DNA of 42,412 bases. It comes from Planctomycetaceae bacterium. Lineage in GTDB: Bacteria; Planctomycetota; Planctomycetia; Pirellulales; Pirellulaceae. Below, piece after piece: positions 23,124-31,653 of this stretch (the stretch's first letter is position 1; the number at the start of each line of letters is the position of its first letter). The notes under the pieces are model-generated. The model was not told the DNA's origin and made no database searches. It saw nothing but the letters and a program-made list of their open reading frames with translations. The DNA lies in assembly GCA_005798335.1 (NCBI GenBank), contig SYJV01000434.1, positions 1-42,412 on the forward strand, read 5' to 3'. The position numbers and the translations under genes were made by a program.

Positions 23124-26100
23124 CTACTTCAGCGAACACAAGAACGCGACTAGATCTGCTGCTTCTTGGATAGTCATGTCGCGGAGCAATAGATCAGGCA
23201 TTAGTGATGTGGGACGCGGAACGAACACTTCGACATCCGCGACCTTGGTACGCACTTCTTGGTTGGCATTGTTGCGCATCACGATTTCTTGGTCGTTCTT
23301 TTCAACGAGCAGTCCAGTGATCACATGCCCGTCTACGGTCTCTAGCAGATAGGGTATGTATTTAGGCTCGATGAACTTAGAGGGTTCCAGGACATGGGTG
23401 AGCATTTCCGTAGGCGGATATTTCTTGCCGATCAAACTAAGGTCGGGACCCAACAATTCACCAGTGTTTCCAATTCGGTGACAACTTTTACATGATGTCG
23501 TGCCATCGCGAAAGAATAGCTGTTTGCCTTTCGCGGTATCCGCAGGCATCGCTAGCAGTTCGGTTGAATTTACTACCATTCCGAGTCGTTTGACACGCTT
23601 CGATGGCGGCACAAATCGCTCAAAGAGATCGCGAATTTCCGCTTGCTGGTGCTCGATGGCAACTGCGACAATTTCTTGTCGAATCAAGCCTGGAAATTCA
23701 TTACGCTCGATGTGTTTGAGCAGCATCAGCGCGCCACGCGTCGATCCCGTTAGTTTACGCACAGCTTCGACTCGCATTTCGGGTGTGCTGCTCTCGATTG
23801 ACACCAGCAATTTTTCCAGGTCCTGCGTTTGCGGCGCGAGTGTCGTTGCGGATTTTGGCAGGCCCGCTATCCACTGGTGGATCATCGCCACCGCTTCCTC
23901 GTCGACGACCTGTGAACCCAAGCGCGGCATGCGGCCGCCACCGGCAGTAGCCACCCGGTAGTGCAAAACGGAACCTAGCGGGTCTCCGGGGGCAATCAGG
24001 CGCGCGTCGGAGATCCCAAATCCGCCTTGAGAAGGTCGAACATCGAGCATCTTTGCATCTTCGAGCTTCGTTTCGAATGCCAGTTGGATCGTCGCAGTGC
24101 CGCCGGCATGCATTTGGTGACAGTGTGCACAATTGACATGCAAATAGGACTTAACGCGCTGATTGAGGTCGTTCCTGGAATCATACGGGTTCGATAATTG
24201 AGATGCTTCGCCGATATCTTTAGGAACTTTGCCTGTGAGCAACCCGATACTTAATAGTTTGGCGATTTGATTCTCGGTGGACCCATCACTAGCATTTGTC
24301 GAACTAAGCGGGCGATTCAGTTGGCCGACGGAAAGCCCCAGCAATGACGCGGACTGAAGTCCATAGTTGGCGGATTTTTTCTCAACCCATGAATTGTGGC
24401 AAAGCTGGCATTCGGCACGACTGGCGACTCGATAGTCTTGTTGACGAACGCCGTCCAGCGCCCGCTGATCACGAATTTCGAGCGGAATACTAGTACCCTG
24501 GGCTGAGACCAAGTCAGCATCCGACTGATCTGCGTTCCACAGGTAAGTGTATGGGCGCCAGGTTCCCTGCTCGCGATGAAGAATTTGCGTCTCTAATCGG
24601 CGCCCAGACTTGGTAACTCCATGGTCCATGTCGATGCTTACAGTTTTTGCCACAACCGACCCGTCCGGGAACGACCAATTCTGTTTGTCTTCGATCTCGA
24701 TTGCGGCAGCCCCAGGGACCGCCAGCCATCGCTGTGCAGATGTAAAATCAGCCCATGGCTCTGCATTGACGGAGTACGGCAAGACGCCCGGAGCGGGTGT
24801 TTGCAGTTTCGTCGACGTGAAGAGTCCAGTTTGACTCAGCTTGCGAGGAAAATTCTCGTGATTGCTGGTGACCACATTCTTCGCCAAACGATAGATTTGC
24901 GGAGCCACTTCATGGTCGAGCAAGTACAATTCACCCGCGCGATTCTCTCCGAACGCAACCAACTTTAGCGGCGTATTTGCCAGCTCAATACGCGACGCGA
25001 CCTTTTGGCCATCCCACTGAAGAGCCCAAACTTTTCCAGTCTGAAAGTCGCCGTAGATATACTTGCCGCGCAGCTCGGGGAATAGGGTCCCATGATAGAC
25101 AAAGCCGCCAGTAATCGACGCCGCTTCTGAATGTGGATGCATGGTTGTTGGCGGCAGAATCGGCGTCGGTCCGGGTTTCGTATCCGGTAACACAGGTTGG
25201 CTGCCTTCGATGATCGGCCAACCATAGTTACCTCCGCGCTGGACGCGATAGATCATCTCCCACAACTGCCATCCCACGTCGCCAACCCACAGATCGCCAT
25301 TGACGCGATCAAAGCTCATGCGCCACGGGTTACGAAATCCGTAAGCCCAAATTTCCGGTCGCGCATCGGTTATTCCAATCAGCGGATTATCAGTTGGCAC
25401 ACGATAGGGCTTGCCATTTTCCTCGTGATCGACGTCGATGCGCATGATCGACGAGAGCAAGTTGGTAACGTCCTGACCGGCGCGGAGCGGATCAGGTGGA
25501 TCAGGCCCGCCGCCATCGCCCGCTGAAATGTACAAGTATCCGTCATGACCAAACTTCAAACAGCATCCGTTATGGCCTCCCGACAACCAAGTGATGATCT
25601 TCTTTTCCGATGCGACATCGACCGTCGGTGGATCGGAATTGGTTAAGCGGAATCGCGATATGACCGTACCGTCGGTGTTCTCGCGTCCTCGTAGCGTGCA
25701 CACGTAAATGAACCGGTTTTCTTCAAACTTCGGATGAAATGCGAGAGCATACAGGGCGGTCATATCGGGATGAGATTTTTTAAAGTCATGCACCAATTCG
25801 AGTTTGGGATTGGGATGGTTATCCAAGCAGGCAAAGATTTTTCCGCCCTGTTCGACAATGAACATTTGATCGCTGTTGGGTGGGAAGCCAATATCCAGCG
25901 AACGTTCAAATTTCAAATCCGCAAACGCAACTTCGGCTCGGTAAGGCAACGGTGGATCAGGTGTGCCCACAATCTTTGAGCTGGTCCACGGAGTCCTTGG
26001 CGCCGAACTAGCGGAATCCTGAGCGAGGACCGCAGAATTAACGATCGCAAAAATCGCTCCCAAGATTCCCAGCATTTCCCAGCCGTGCCTCCACAAACAC

Positions 26101-26135
26101 GTCGATGGCCGACCGGTGAAATCATTGCATTTCAT
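23124..26135 (-). CDS. PQQ-type glucose/sorbosone dehydrogenase fused to tri-heme cytochrome c region
   Basis: This is a large (1003 aa) exported oxidoreductase. After a signal sequence (about 22-39, MLGILGAIFAIVNSAVLAQ), residues 65-420 look like a glucose/sorbosone dehydrogenase beta-propeller: FIVEQGGKIF, LALAFHPKFEENR-like text, GHNGCCLKFGHDGYLYISAGDGG and WAYGFRNPWRMSFD. Three CxxCH heme c sites follow: CQLCH 576-580, CAHCH 669-673 and CKSCH 882-886. The last module (GKQLFFRDGTTSCKSCHRIG to EAADLVAFL) matches the planctomycete heme-binding domain described as TIGR02603-like. Electrons from substrate oxidation could pass to the hemes within one chain. The TTG at 26156 begins the longest frame; ATG 26135 with GAGG upstream is preferred. 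Substrate unknown. Confidence 0.88.
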   Translation of the reverse strand: MKCNDFTGRPSTCLWRHGWEMLGILGAIFAIVNSAVLAQDSASSAPRTPWTSSKIVGTPDPPLPYRAEVAFADLKFERSLDIGFPPNSDQMFIVEQGGKIFACLDNHPNPKLELVHDFKKSHPDMTALYALAFHPKFEENRFIYVCTLRGRENTDGTVISRFRLTNSDPPTVDVASEKKIITWLSGGHNGCCLKFGHDGYLYISAGDGGGPDPPDPLRAGQDVTNLLSSIMRIDVDHEENGKPYRVPTDNPLIGITDARPEIWAYGFRNPWRMSFDRVNGDLWVGDVGWQLWEMIYRVQRGGNYGWPIIEGSQPVLPDTKPGPTPILPPTTMHPHSEAASITGGFVYHGTLFPELRGKYIYGDFQTGKVWALQWDGQKVASRIELANTPLKLVAFGENRAGELYLLDHEVAPQIYRLAKNVVTSNHENFPRKLSQTGLFTSTKLQTPAPGVLPYSVNAEPWADFTSAQRWLAVPGAAAIEIEDKQNWSFPDGSVVAKTVSIDMDHGVTKSGRRLETQILHREQGTWRPYTYLWNADQSDADLVSAQGTSIPLEIRDQRALDGVRQQDYRVASRAECQLCHNSWVEKKSANYGLQSASLLGLSVGQLNRPLSSTNASDGSTENQIAKLLSIGLLTGKVPKDIGEASQLSNPYDSRNDLNQRVKSYLHVNCAHCHQMHAGGTATIQLAFETKLEDAKMLDVRPSQGGFGISDARLIAPGDPLGSVLHYRVATAGGGRMPRLGSQVVDEEAVAMIHQWIAGLPKSATTLAPQTQDLEKLLVSIESSTPEMRVEAVRKLTGSTRGALMLLKHIERNEFPGLIRQEIVAVAIEHQQAEIRDLFERFVPPSKRVKRLGMVVNSTELLAMPADTAKGKQLFFRDGTTSCKSCHRIGNTGELLGPDLSLIGKKYPPTEMLTHVLEPSKFIEPKYIPYLLETVDGHVITGLLVEKNDQEIVMRNNANQEVRTKVADVEVFVPRPTSLMPDLLLRDMTIQEAADLVAFLCSLK

Positions 26136-26187
26136 ACACTTAATCCTCACGAACAACTTAAATCAGTTTGCCGTTTCAGTTGCGGAA

Positions 26188-26243
26188 ATAGTCGTGGTTC
26201 GCCTCACGAACCAACGTAATTTTGCAGAACGAACCGCGACTAT
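26188..26243. repeat. Overlapping alternative hairpins between jetC and the dehydrogenase
   Basis: ATAGTCGTGGTTCG (26188-26201) pairs with CGAACCGCGACTAT (26230-26243) at 13 of 14 positions, the remaining pair being a G-U wobble in plus-strand RNA. TGGTTCG (26195-26201) can pair instead with CGAACCA (26207-26213). The two folds exclude each other. The gap is between the jetC-like stop and the dehydrogenase start on the same strand, so this may be a terminator or a leader structure. No U-tract is present. Confidence 0.35.
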
Positions 26244-26308
26244 CGCAATCAGCATGTCAAGCATCATGCGCTCTGTCAACCACATGCGCGCACAACTTCA
26301 GGCGTTTG

Positions 26309-29300
26309 CTAATGAACGGTTGGTTCTACGGAATCGCGCAGTTCTTCGGCGGTGATGGAAATTAGAGAACTGCGATTGCTTTGCTTATTCTTAACGACAT
26401 GCACGTAAGTTCCCACGTGCGATTCAGTTACCTTTACTTTTGCATCTAAGGGAGCCGCGATGAGCAGTTGTAAGCCGAATTGCTGGAACAATTGCAACGC
26501 GTACTCTGCATGTTGATCGTCACTGCGCGAAAACATCTCGTCCACCATTACGAAATGAAAACGATCCGGGGACTCGTTGAGCGGATCGAGGTCGTATTGA
26601 TACGCGATCGCGGCGACGAGTACGAGGAATGCCAACTTGCCTTTTTCTCCGCCGGATTGTCCAGTGCCACCGTCATAGAAACTGAGAGATTTCCCGTTTG
26701 CTCTATCCTGTTCCCGCGCTGCAAAATCGAACCAATTGCGGACATCGATCACTTTATCGCGCCAGCGCTGATGGGCTTCATCGCGCAACTTGCCCACCAG
26801 TTTCTCGATCCTCAAAAACGTGACCTCGTTCGATTCCATGACACCGTCAAACGTATCGTTCAAGCATGCAGACAGCTCGCGGCGAAAAGCCTGAATCTCG
26901 CGATCGTTGACATCCTGAACTTCCAACTGCATAAACGTACCATCATTCCAATCAAGCATTTTCAGTGCACTGTTCAACTGCGCGATCTTATCGCGAATTT
27001 CTTGGCGATCATTCTCCAAGCTGCTATTCAAGATGCCGACTTCGTGCAGCACTTTTTCGTTCAACCGCTGCTTGAAGCGTTCCTCGTGGCGCGGAAGGTC
27101 GTCTCGCGAAATTCTCTCGAACAGTTCAACGAAACTCTGCAGCGACTCGATATTGGCATCCAAGTCGACATGCTCACCGGGGAACTCGCGAAAAAACCTG
27201 GTCATTGCAGAGATGGTCTCTCTTTCGATTGGCCTGAGTTTCGCCGAAAACTGCCCGACACGCTCGCGGAGTTTCTGCTCGCTGCGCTGGGGCAACGTCG
27301 GCAACGATTCTAACGTGAGCGGATCGCGGACGATTTCACGCAGCTCGCCGAACAGCGGTTGGCAGCGTTCCCAGCGACCATTCTGCTGATTAACTTTGAT
27401 GAACTCAGTTGCTCGGTTGAGAAACACGGTGGCTTGGGTGTGTTCCCAAGCTGTTCGAGTTCTTGTAGAGATCGCTGCGTCTCGATCGGCCTGGTAGCCT
27501 GAGACCTCTGCGCGAATCGATTGTTCTGTCTGTTGCAGCAATCGCGTTTTGTCGCCGGCATGCTCGACACATTGTTTCTCCAAGGACAACTGCGATACTA
27601 CAAAGCGATGTCGATCGTCATCGATCTGATCGTAGTTGGAAACCTGCGAGGCGAGATCCAGCGCACCCAGGGCTCCGAGGTCTTGATCATTCTCGTCCTG
27701 CAAATTCTGCAAACGCAGGCTGAGTTCTGCCAGTTGCCTGTCCAGCTCGTCAATCGACTCGCGGAGCGAAGAACTCTGCCCACGATTATCCCAGCCCAAC
27801 ACAAAGTTACGGCGGTCGTGAGGCGCCGTCCGATCGTCTTTTTCGTGCCGTATTTGGTTGCTTTTGATATGCCGATTGCGAGTCATCGCCAGTCCGGTCG
27901 CTCGGTGGAACTCGTCGATCGAGTCGCACGCAAGATAGTCAAATCTCGCCACGATTTCGGATCGCAACCAGAGGGTCAACGGATGCTTGATGTAGTTTAG
28001 TTTGTCAGCGAGCGAGCGCTGGCCATGTCGCGATTCAGCGCCGTCATTGTGCGTCGAAACTCGGTGGTAAACCAAGCGTTGACCTTGTCCACAATTGTCT
28101 TCCAATCGCGTTTTATCCAGGTAATTAGCCACTGAAGAATAAAATTCTTCGGAAACGAGCAAGCTGCGTGCAAATCCAAACAATACATGTTCGATTGATG
28201 CTTCCCACTCATGTTCGTTCTCAGGCACCGCCAGCAGTTCCGCGACAAAAGGAAGAGCTGCCGGCGTCAAACTGAGATGCTCGCACATTCGATCTCGCAC
28301 GAACACCAGCGACTGAGGTAGGTTGCTCTTATGTTTTTCCATGGATTGGAGTTGCTCAACGTCGGCGACGCGCTGGGTCGTCAAACGCCCGATTTCGATT
28401 TGTAGATCGGCGATTTTTTTCAACCGCTTTGCCCGCGCGTTGAGCAGTGTTCGTTTGCGTCGTTCCAACTGCCCGACAACTTTGAGAAACTGCTCTGGCG
28501 AGGTCAGCCGTGTGCCGATGCCGGCAACGTGAAGAGCCGATTCAAATTGCGTCCGCGTCACTTGTTTGTGCCTGGCCAGAGATTCTTCGTGTTCGATCAA
28601 ACCTGGCAATTGCCGCAAGCGTTCATTACCAGCCATTTCAATATCCCTACGGATACTAAAGATACCGCTATGCAACTTTTCTAGCTTGTTGGCCAGTTGT
28701 TCGATATCCGCATCGAGCGCGCGTGTTTCGTTTTCCCATCGCTGGCACAAGGGAGTTAACAGCGACTGCGTTTCTTGGGCAAAGTAGAGATCGAGTGCGT
28801 CGAGCAAATCGCTGGCATGATTCAAATCACCCAACTTCGCAAAGTACTTACGCTGCAAGTCGACGATCGGTTTCAGCAACTCGTTTTGCCGACGTACTTT
28901 GACCAGCATTCCGTGAGCTTCGCTCAACTCATGAAAATGGGTCAATAGCTTAGCCAGTCGATCGTTCCACGGTTGGCGCTGGAGCATATGCTGGCGCATA
29001 AATGCGTCCAGCCGCTGGACGTCTTTTACTGCGACCGTTTGATTGAAGACGTCCATCGCCTTGGCCCGTAATCCGGTTCGGCGTTGCAGCCACTGGAAGT
29101 ACTGCGTGTAACTCGACGTTGTTTCAAAACCGCGCCCGCGCAATTGCTTGGCTAGTGACGAAACCGATTCCAGACCGCTGAGGTCATGGACGATTCCTCG
29201 GTCACCATCGCAGTAGGCATAAATCCGTTCAACCGCGTTTTCGCTGTTTAAGTACAGTACCTGCGCCACCGTCAGAGAAGATGGAGCGACGGCATTGGCG

Positions 29301-29713
29301 AATACGGCGAGCAAAACGGAGTAGAATCCATGGCCGGAGCGGAGATACTGAACTTGCGGTCGCCCATCTGGACCTACTTGTCGATCATAAGCGCCGCGAA
29401 TATAGGTGCGTTCATCTCGTTCATTTTTGGCCGCTCCTGCGGCGACGTTGTAATTTCGAGTCATAGGGCGGACAAGCAAAGTCAAAATGGCATCGATGAT
29501 CGTCGACTTTCCCGATCCGTTTTCGCCTACCAGTAATGTCGTTTGCCCGCGCGGTTGAACAGAGTGGACCGCTGCGTCGAACGTACCCCAGTTATAAACT
29601 TCTACTCGCGCCAGGCGGAATCCAGGTAAAGGTGGCCGTTCAACTGCCCCCTCCGCACCATTGATACCGGTGTGTATTTCCAACAGCTTCTTCATTGGTA
29701 TCGGTGCATTCAT
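26309..29713 (-). CDS. JetC/MukB-like SMC ATPase, orphan Wadjet-type subunit
   Basis: This is a 1134-aa SMC-type ATPase. The head has an N-terminal Walker A, GENGSGKS (63-70), after LARVEVYNWGTFD. A long coiled coil of about 330 residues is interrupted by a compact hinge-like segment (about 480-560; PFVAELLAVPENEHEWEASIEHVLFGFARSLLV). The returning coil leads to the C-terminal head with ABC signature SGGEKGK (about 1019) and Walker B FVMVDEMF (about 1048-1055). In Wadjet systems, JetC acts with a kleisin (JetA), a KITE protein (JetB) and the TOPRIM nuclease JetD to restrict plasmids. None is recognisable next to it here: a cytochrome fusion lies downstream and a rhomboid protease upstream. 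All ATPase motifs are intact, so it is not an obvious pseudogene. The ATG overlaps the stop of a short upstream frame as ATGA. It may work with partners encoded elsewhere or have a different role. Confidence 0.82.
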   Translation of the reverse strand: MNAPIPMKKLLEIHTGINGAEGAVERPPLPGFRLARVEVYNWGTFDAAVHSVQPRGQTTLLVGENGSGKSTIIDAILTLLVRPMTRNYNVAAGAAKNERDERTYIRGAYDRQVGPDGRPQVQYLRSGHGFYSVLLAVFANAVAPSSLTVAQVLYLNSENAVERIYAYCDGDRGIVHDLSGLESVSSLAKQLRGRGFETTSSYTQYFQWLQRRTGLRAKAMDVFNQTVAVKDVQRLDAFMRQHMLQRQPWNDRLAKLLTHFHELSEAHGMLVKVRRQNELLKPIVDLQRKYFAKLGDLNHASDLLDALDLYFAQETQSLLTPLCQRWENETRALDADIEQLANKLEKLHSGIFSIRRDIEMAGNERLRQLPGLIEHEESLARHKQVTRTQFESALHVAGIGTRLTSPEQFLKVVGQLERRKRTLLNARAKRLKKIADLQIEIGRLTTQRVADVEQLQSMEKHKSNLPQSLVFVRDRMCEHLSLTPAALPFVAELLAVPENEHEWEASIEHVLFGFARSLLVSEEFYSSVANYLDKTRLEDNCGQGQRLVYHRVSTHNDGAESRHGQRSLADKLNYIKHPLTLWLRSEIVARFDYLACDSIDEFHRATGLAMTRNRHIKSNQIRHEKDDRTAPHDRRNFVLGWDNRGQSSSLRESIDELDRQLAELSLRLQNLQDENDQDLGALGALDLASQVSNYDQIDDDRHRFVVSQLSLEKQCVEHAGDKTRLLQQTEQSIRAEVSGYQADRDAAISTRTRTAWEHTQATVFLNRATEFIKVNQQNGRWERCQPLFGELREIVRDPLTLESLPTLPQRSEQKLRERVGQFSAKLRPIERETISAMTRFFREFPGEHVDLDANIESLQSFVELFERISRDDLPRHEERFKQRLNEKVLHEVGILNSSLENDRQEIRDKIAQLNSALKMLDWNDGTFMQLEVQDVNDREIQAFRRELSACLNDTFDGVMESNEVTFLRIEKLVGKLRDEAHQRWRDKVIDVRNWFDFAAREQDRANGKSLSFYDGGTGQSGGEKGKLAFLVLVAAIAYQYDLDPLNESPDRFHFVMVDEMFSRSDDQHAEYALQLFQQFGLQLLIAAPLDAKVKVTESHVGTYVHVVKNKQSNRSSLISITAEELRDSVEPTVH

Positions 29714-29904
29714 AGAAATCTCACTCTGCGCTCAGCGTCCACATCGTCGAAAATATTCAGGGCTGGGAATGGAACGGTGAGCAACCAAATATTCTCATAC
29801 ACGAGCGACCCGGCGCGGAGTGAATATGTAGAAAAAAACGAAAAATCTGGCGCCAGAGCAAGTTGTCCGGCGAAACCGCGGTAGGCGAACAACCGGTAAT
29901 GATG
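29710..29904 (-). pseudogene. 64-codon open frame ending in an ATGA overlap with the jetC-like start (possible gene remnant)
   Basis: In the frame just upstream of the jetC-like gene, 64 codons are open after a TAA at 29905-29907. The last residues (FDDVDAERRVRFL) look like the end of a real protein, and the stop forms ATGA with the jetC-like ATG. That kind of coupling normally joins jetB to jetC. The body of the frame (FAGQLALAPDFSFFSTYS) resembles nothing I know, has no good start codon and is too short for JetB. I suggest a truncated relic of a deleted upstream gene; chance is a real alternative. Confidence 0.25.
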
Positions 29905-29960
29905 TTAAATTTCTCCGTCTTAGCGGAAAAGTAGTCTTGGTTCCGGCCGAGTGCGTTTGG

Positions 29961-30054
29961 GGTCGCGGGTTTAAGATTCAAAACTGGCGGGGGGAAAGAC
30001 TGTCTTTTGGTCAACATTCTTCCTCCGACAATTTTGAATTTTGAACGCGCGACC
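29961..30054. repeat. Imperfect 23-bp inverted repeat element upstream of the jetC-like gene
   Basis: GGTCGCGGGTTTAAGATTC and the following AAAA (29961-29983) are complementary to 30032-30054 at 20 of 23 positions. The 48-bp interior has a small hairpin AAAGA-CTG-TCTTT and partly complementary GGCGGGGGG and CCTCC tracts. The element lies in the 443-bp gap between the rhomboid gene (+, 30157) and the jetC-like gene (-, 29713). It fits a small mobile or palindromic repeat. The rest of the gap is AT-rich and noncoding apart from the frame at 29710-29904. Confidence 0.45.
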
Positions 30055-30156
30055 TCCAGTGCTCCAAGCCTAATCATTTTATGAAACCATGCCTAATTTT
30101 AATTACTCCAATGGCAAGAATGACTTCTGCCATTTCCAACCATAGAAGTAGCATTT

Positions 30157-31101
30157 ATGCGATTTTTGGGGCAGATTGCAGGCCGAATTCGAGCAGAGAC
30201 TTTTGTCGCCTACCTTTTGACCAAGGGCGTTTCCACACACATCGAAGGACTGCAACACGACCAAGATCAGTTTGAAGTTTGGATTCGTGATGAAGACTTA
30301 TTGGGCAAAGCCAAAGTCGAACTAGTCGAGTATTTGCGCAATCCAGACGATGGTAAATACAAAGCTTCGATCCCCGAAGCTGCCAAAATTCTCAAAGACA
30401 AACAAGCTGCCGCACAGCGGGCCGCCAAGAACATTCAGCATATGGGCAGCTCCCCCGGACGTTTACTGCGTGGCGGTATCCCGCCACTTACCTTGACCTT
30501 GCTGCTGTTGTGTATTGCCGCCTCAATTGCAAGCAATTTCATGAATCCTCGGCCTACAAATAAATTAGGGGTGGCAGTAGCGGGACAGTTGTCGTTTGTC
30601 TCCGCAATCGATTTTCGAAATACTCAAGATCCCGCAATCAGCTTGAAAGAAGGAGAGTTTTGGCGGGCAATTACGCCGATTTTCTTGCATGGATCGACAA
30701 TACACTTGGCGCTGAACATGATGTTCTTGGTATCGATCGGCCGCATCGTCGAGCGTCTTGAGGGGACAACACGATTTGCGCTCATCGTTTTGCTTACAGC
30801 GTTGCTACCCAATTTGTGGCAGGGGCTTTCACCGCCAAATTTTCTCGGCTCACCGGGATTTGTGGGAATCTCCGGCGTACTATACGGTCTATTCGGATTT
30901 CTTTGGACTAAGTCGACACTCCGACCAGAGTTAGGCTTTCGAGTTCCAGGCCAGGTCGTAATCATGTTGTTGGCGCTGCTAGTATTGGGATTCAGCGGAA
31001 TTTTTGTAGGCGTCGCGAATCTCTGCCACCTGGGCGGGTTGATTGTCGGCATTAGCATTGCCTGGATCGATGTCCATTTTTCCCGCATGCAACGAAAATA
31101 G
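30157..31101 (+). CDS. Rhomboid intramembrane serine protease, GlpG-like
   Basis: This inner-membrane protease cleaves membrane-spanning substrates within the bilayer. An N-terminal cytosolic domain (about 1-75, LLTKGVSTHIEGLQHDQDQFEVWIRDED) is like that of GlpG, and a charged linker follows. The membrane core has six TM helices from about residue 107. FWRAITPIFLHGSTIHLALNMMFL holds the HxxxN motif. The catalytic Ser is S239 in GISGVLYG, and the catalytic His is H291 in NLCHLGGLIVG. All key residues are intact. The length of 314 aa is a little above GlpG (276). It stands alone between the jetC-like locus and the convergent TfoX-domain gene. Natural substrates cannot be inferred. Confidence 0.92.
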   Translation: MRFLGQIAGRIRAETFVAYLLTKGVSTHIEGLQHDQDQFEVWIRDEDLLGKAKVELVEYLRNPDDGKYKASIPEAAKILKDKQAAAQRAAKNIQHMGSSPGRLLRGGIPPLTLTLLLLCIAASIASNFMNPRPTNKLGVAVAGQLSFVSAIDFRNTQDPAISLKEGEFWRAITPIFLHGSTIHLALNMMFLVSIGRIVERLEGTTRFALIVLLTALLPNLWQGLSPPNFLGSPGFVGISGVLYGLFGFLWTKSTLRPELGFRVPGQVVIMLLALLVLGFSGIFVGVANLCHLGGLIVGISIAWIDVHFSRMQRK

Positions 31102-31167
31102 GCTTTGTCTTGTTGGGCAAACATTCGCGACGAGCTGACTACGCTGACGATTCTGGCCAGCCACAAA

Positions 31168-31638
31168 TTAACGTCTAAAGAGTTCTTCGAATTCAGTGCG
31201 CAGTTGGTTCTTTTGCAATTCTGTCAGCTCGCGCCAATCGCAATCGAGTAGCCCAGCGGCAAGTCCCCAAAGCAAATTGAAACTCGCGCGCGGCTGTTGC
31301 TGTTTGACGATCTTGAACGATAACACGGGACCGATTCGCCGTAGCTGTTCCACGGAATTGATGCCTGCGTCGCGCAACCACTGAGCACTGGTCGGGCCAA
31401 GATTTCTGAGGCTCTCGATGGGTTCTCCCAAGCTGCCTTCTGTCGTCGAGCAACCGACGTCTTCGAAAATTGCCGTCAATTCATCCAAGTGCCTGCCCGT
31501 CGCCGTGTGGATGACCACTGCGCGGTTGCGGCCACCACTACGAATTTTGCGAACTCCGTGTCCAAATCCTTTGAGTCGCGCGCGAACATGCGATGCGCCG
31601 AGATTGATAAACAGATACTCGCCCTTTGGGTCCCCCAT
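31168..31638 (-). CDS. TfoX C-terminal domain protein with novel N-terminal domain
   Basis: This is a 156-aa protein. Residues about 75-150 match the TfoX C-terminal domain, a helix-hairpin-helix-like fold: SLRNLGPTSAQWLRDAGI, VEQLRRIGPVLSFKIV and NLLWGLAAGLLDCDWREL. The first ~70 residues (EYLFINLGASHVRARLKGF) look like a small alpha/beta domain I do not recognise, not the usual TfoX N-terminal domain. The longest frame starts at GTG 31647; ATG 31638 is preferred and lies 15 bp after the stop of the M14 carboxypeptidase gene, so the two are probably co-transcribed. TfoX in Gammaproteobacteria affects competence; no such role can be assumed here. The name is by domain only. Confidence 0.75.
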   Translation of the reverse strand: MGDPKGEYLFINLGASHVRARLKGFGHGVRKIRSGGRNRAVVIHTATGRHLDELTAIFEDVGCSTTEGSLGEPIESLRNLGPTSAQWLRDAGINSVEQLRRIGPVLSFKIVKQQQPRASFNLLWGLAAGLLDCDWRELTELQKNQLRTEFEELFRR

Positions 31639-31653
31639 GGTCAGCACCGTCTA

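Noticed and set aside
26480-27313. 277-codon plus-strand open frame opposite the SMC gene
   Set aside because: It lies wholly antisense to a gene with clear ATPase motifs and its translation shows no domain; it is a mirror of the coding bias of the other strand.
26309-29713. Complete Wadjet defence operon
   Set aside because: JetA, JetB and JetD are not recognisable on either side; only the JetC-type ATPase is present.
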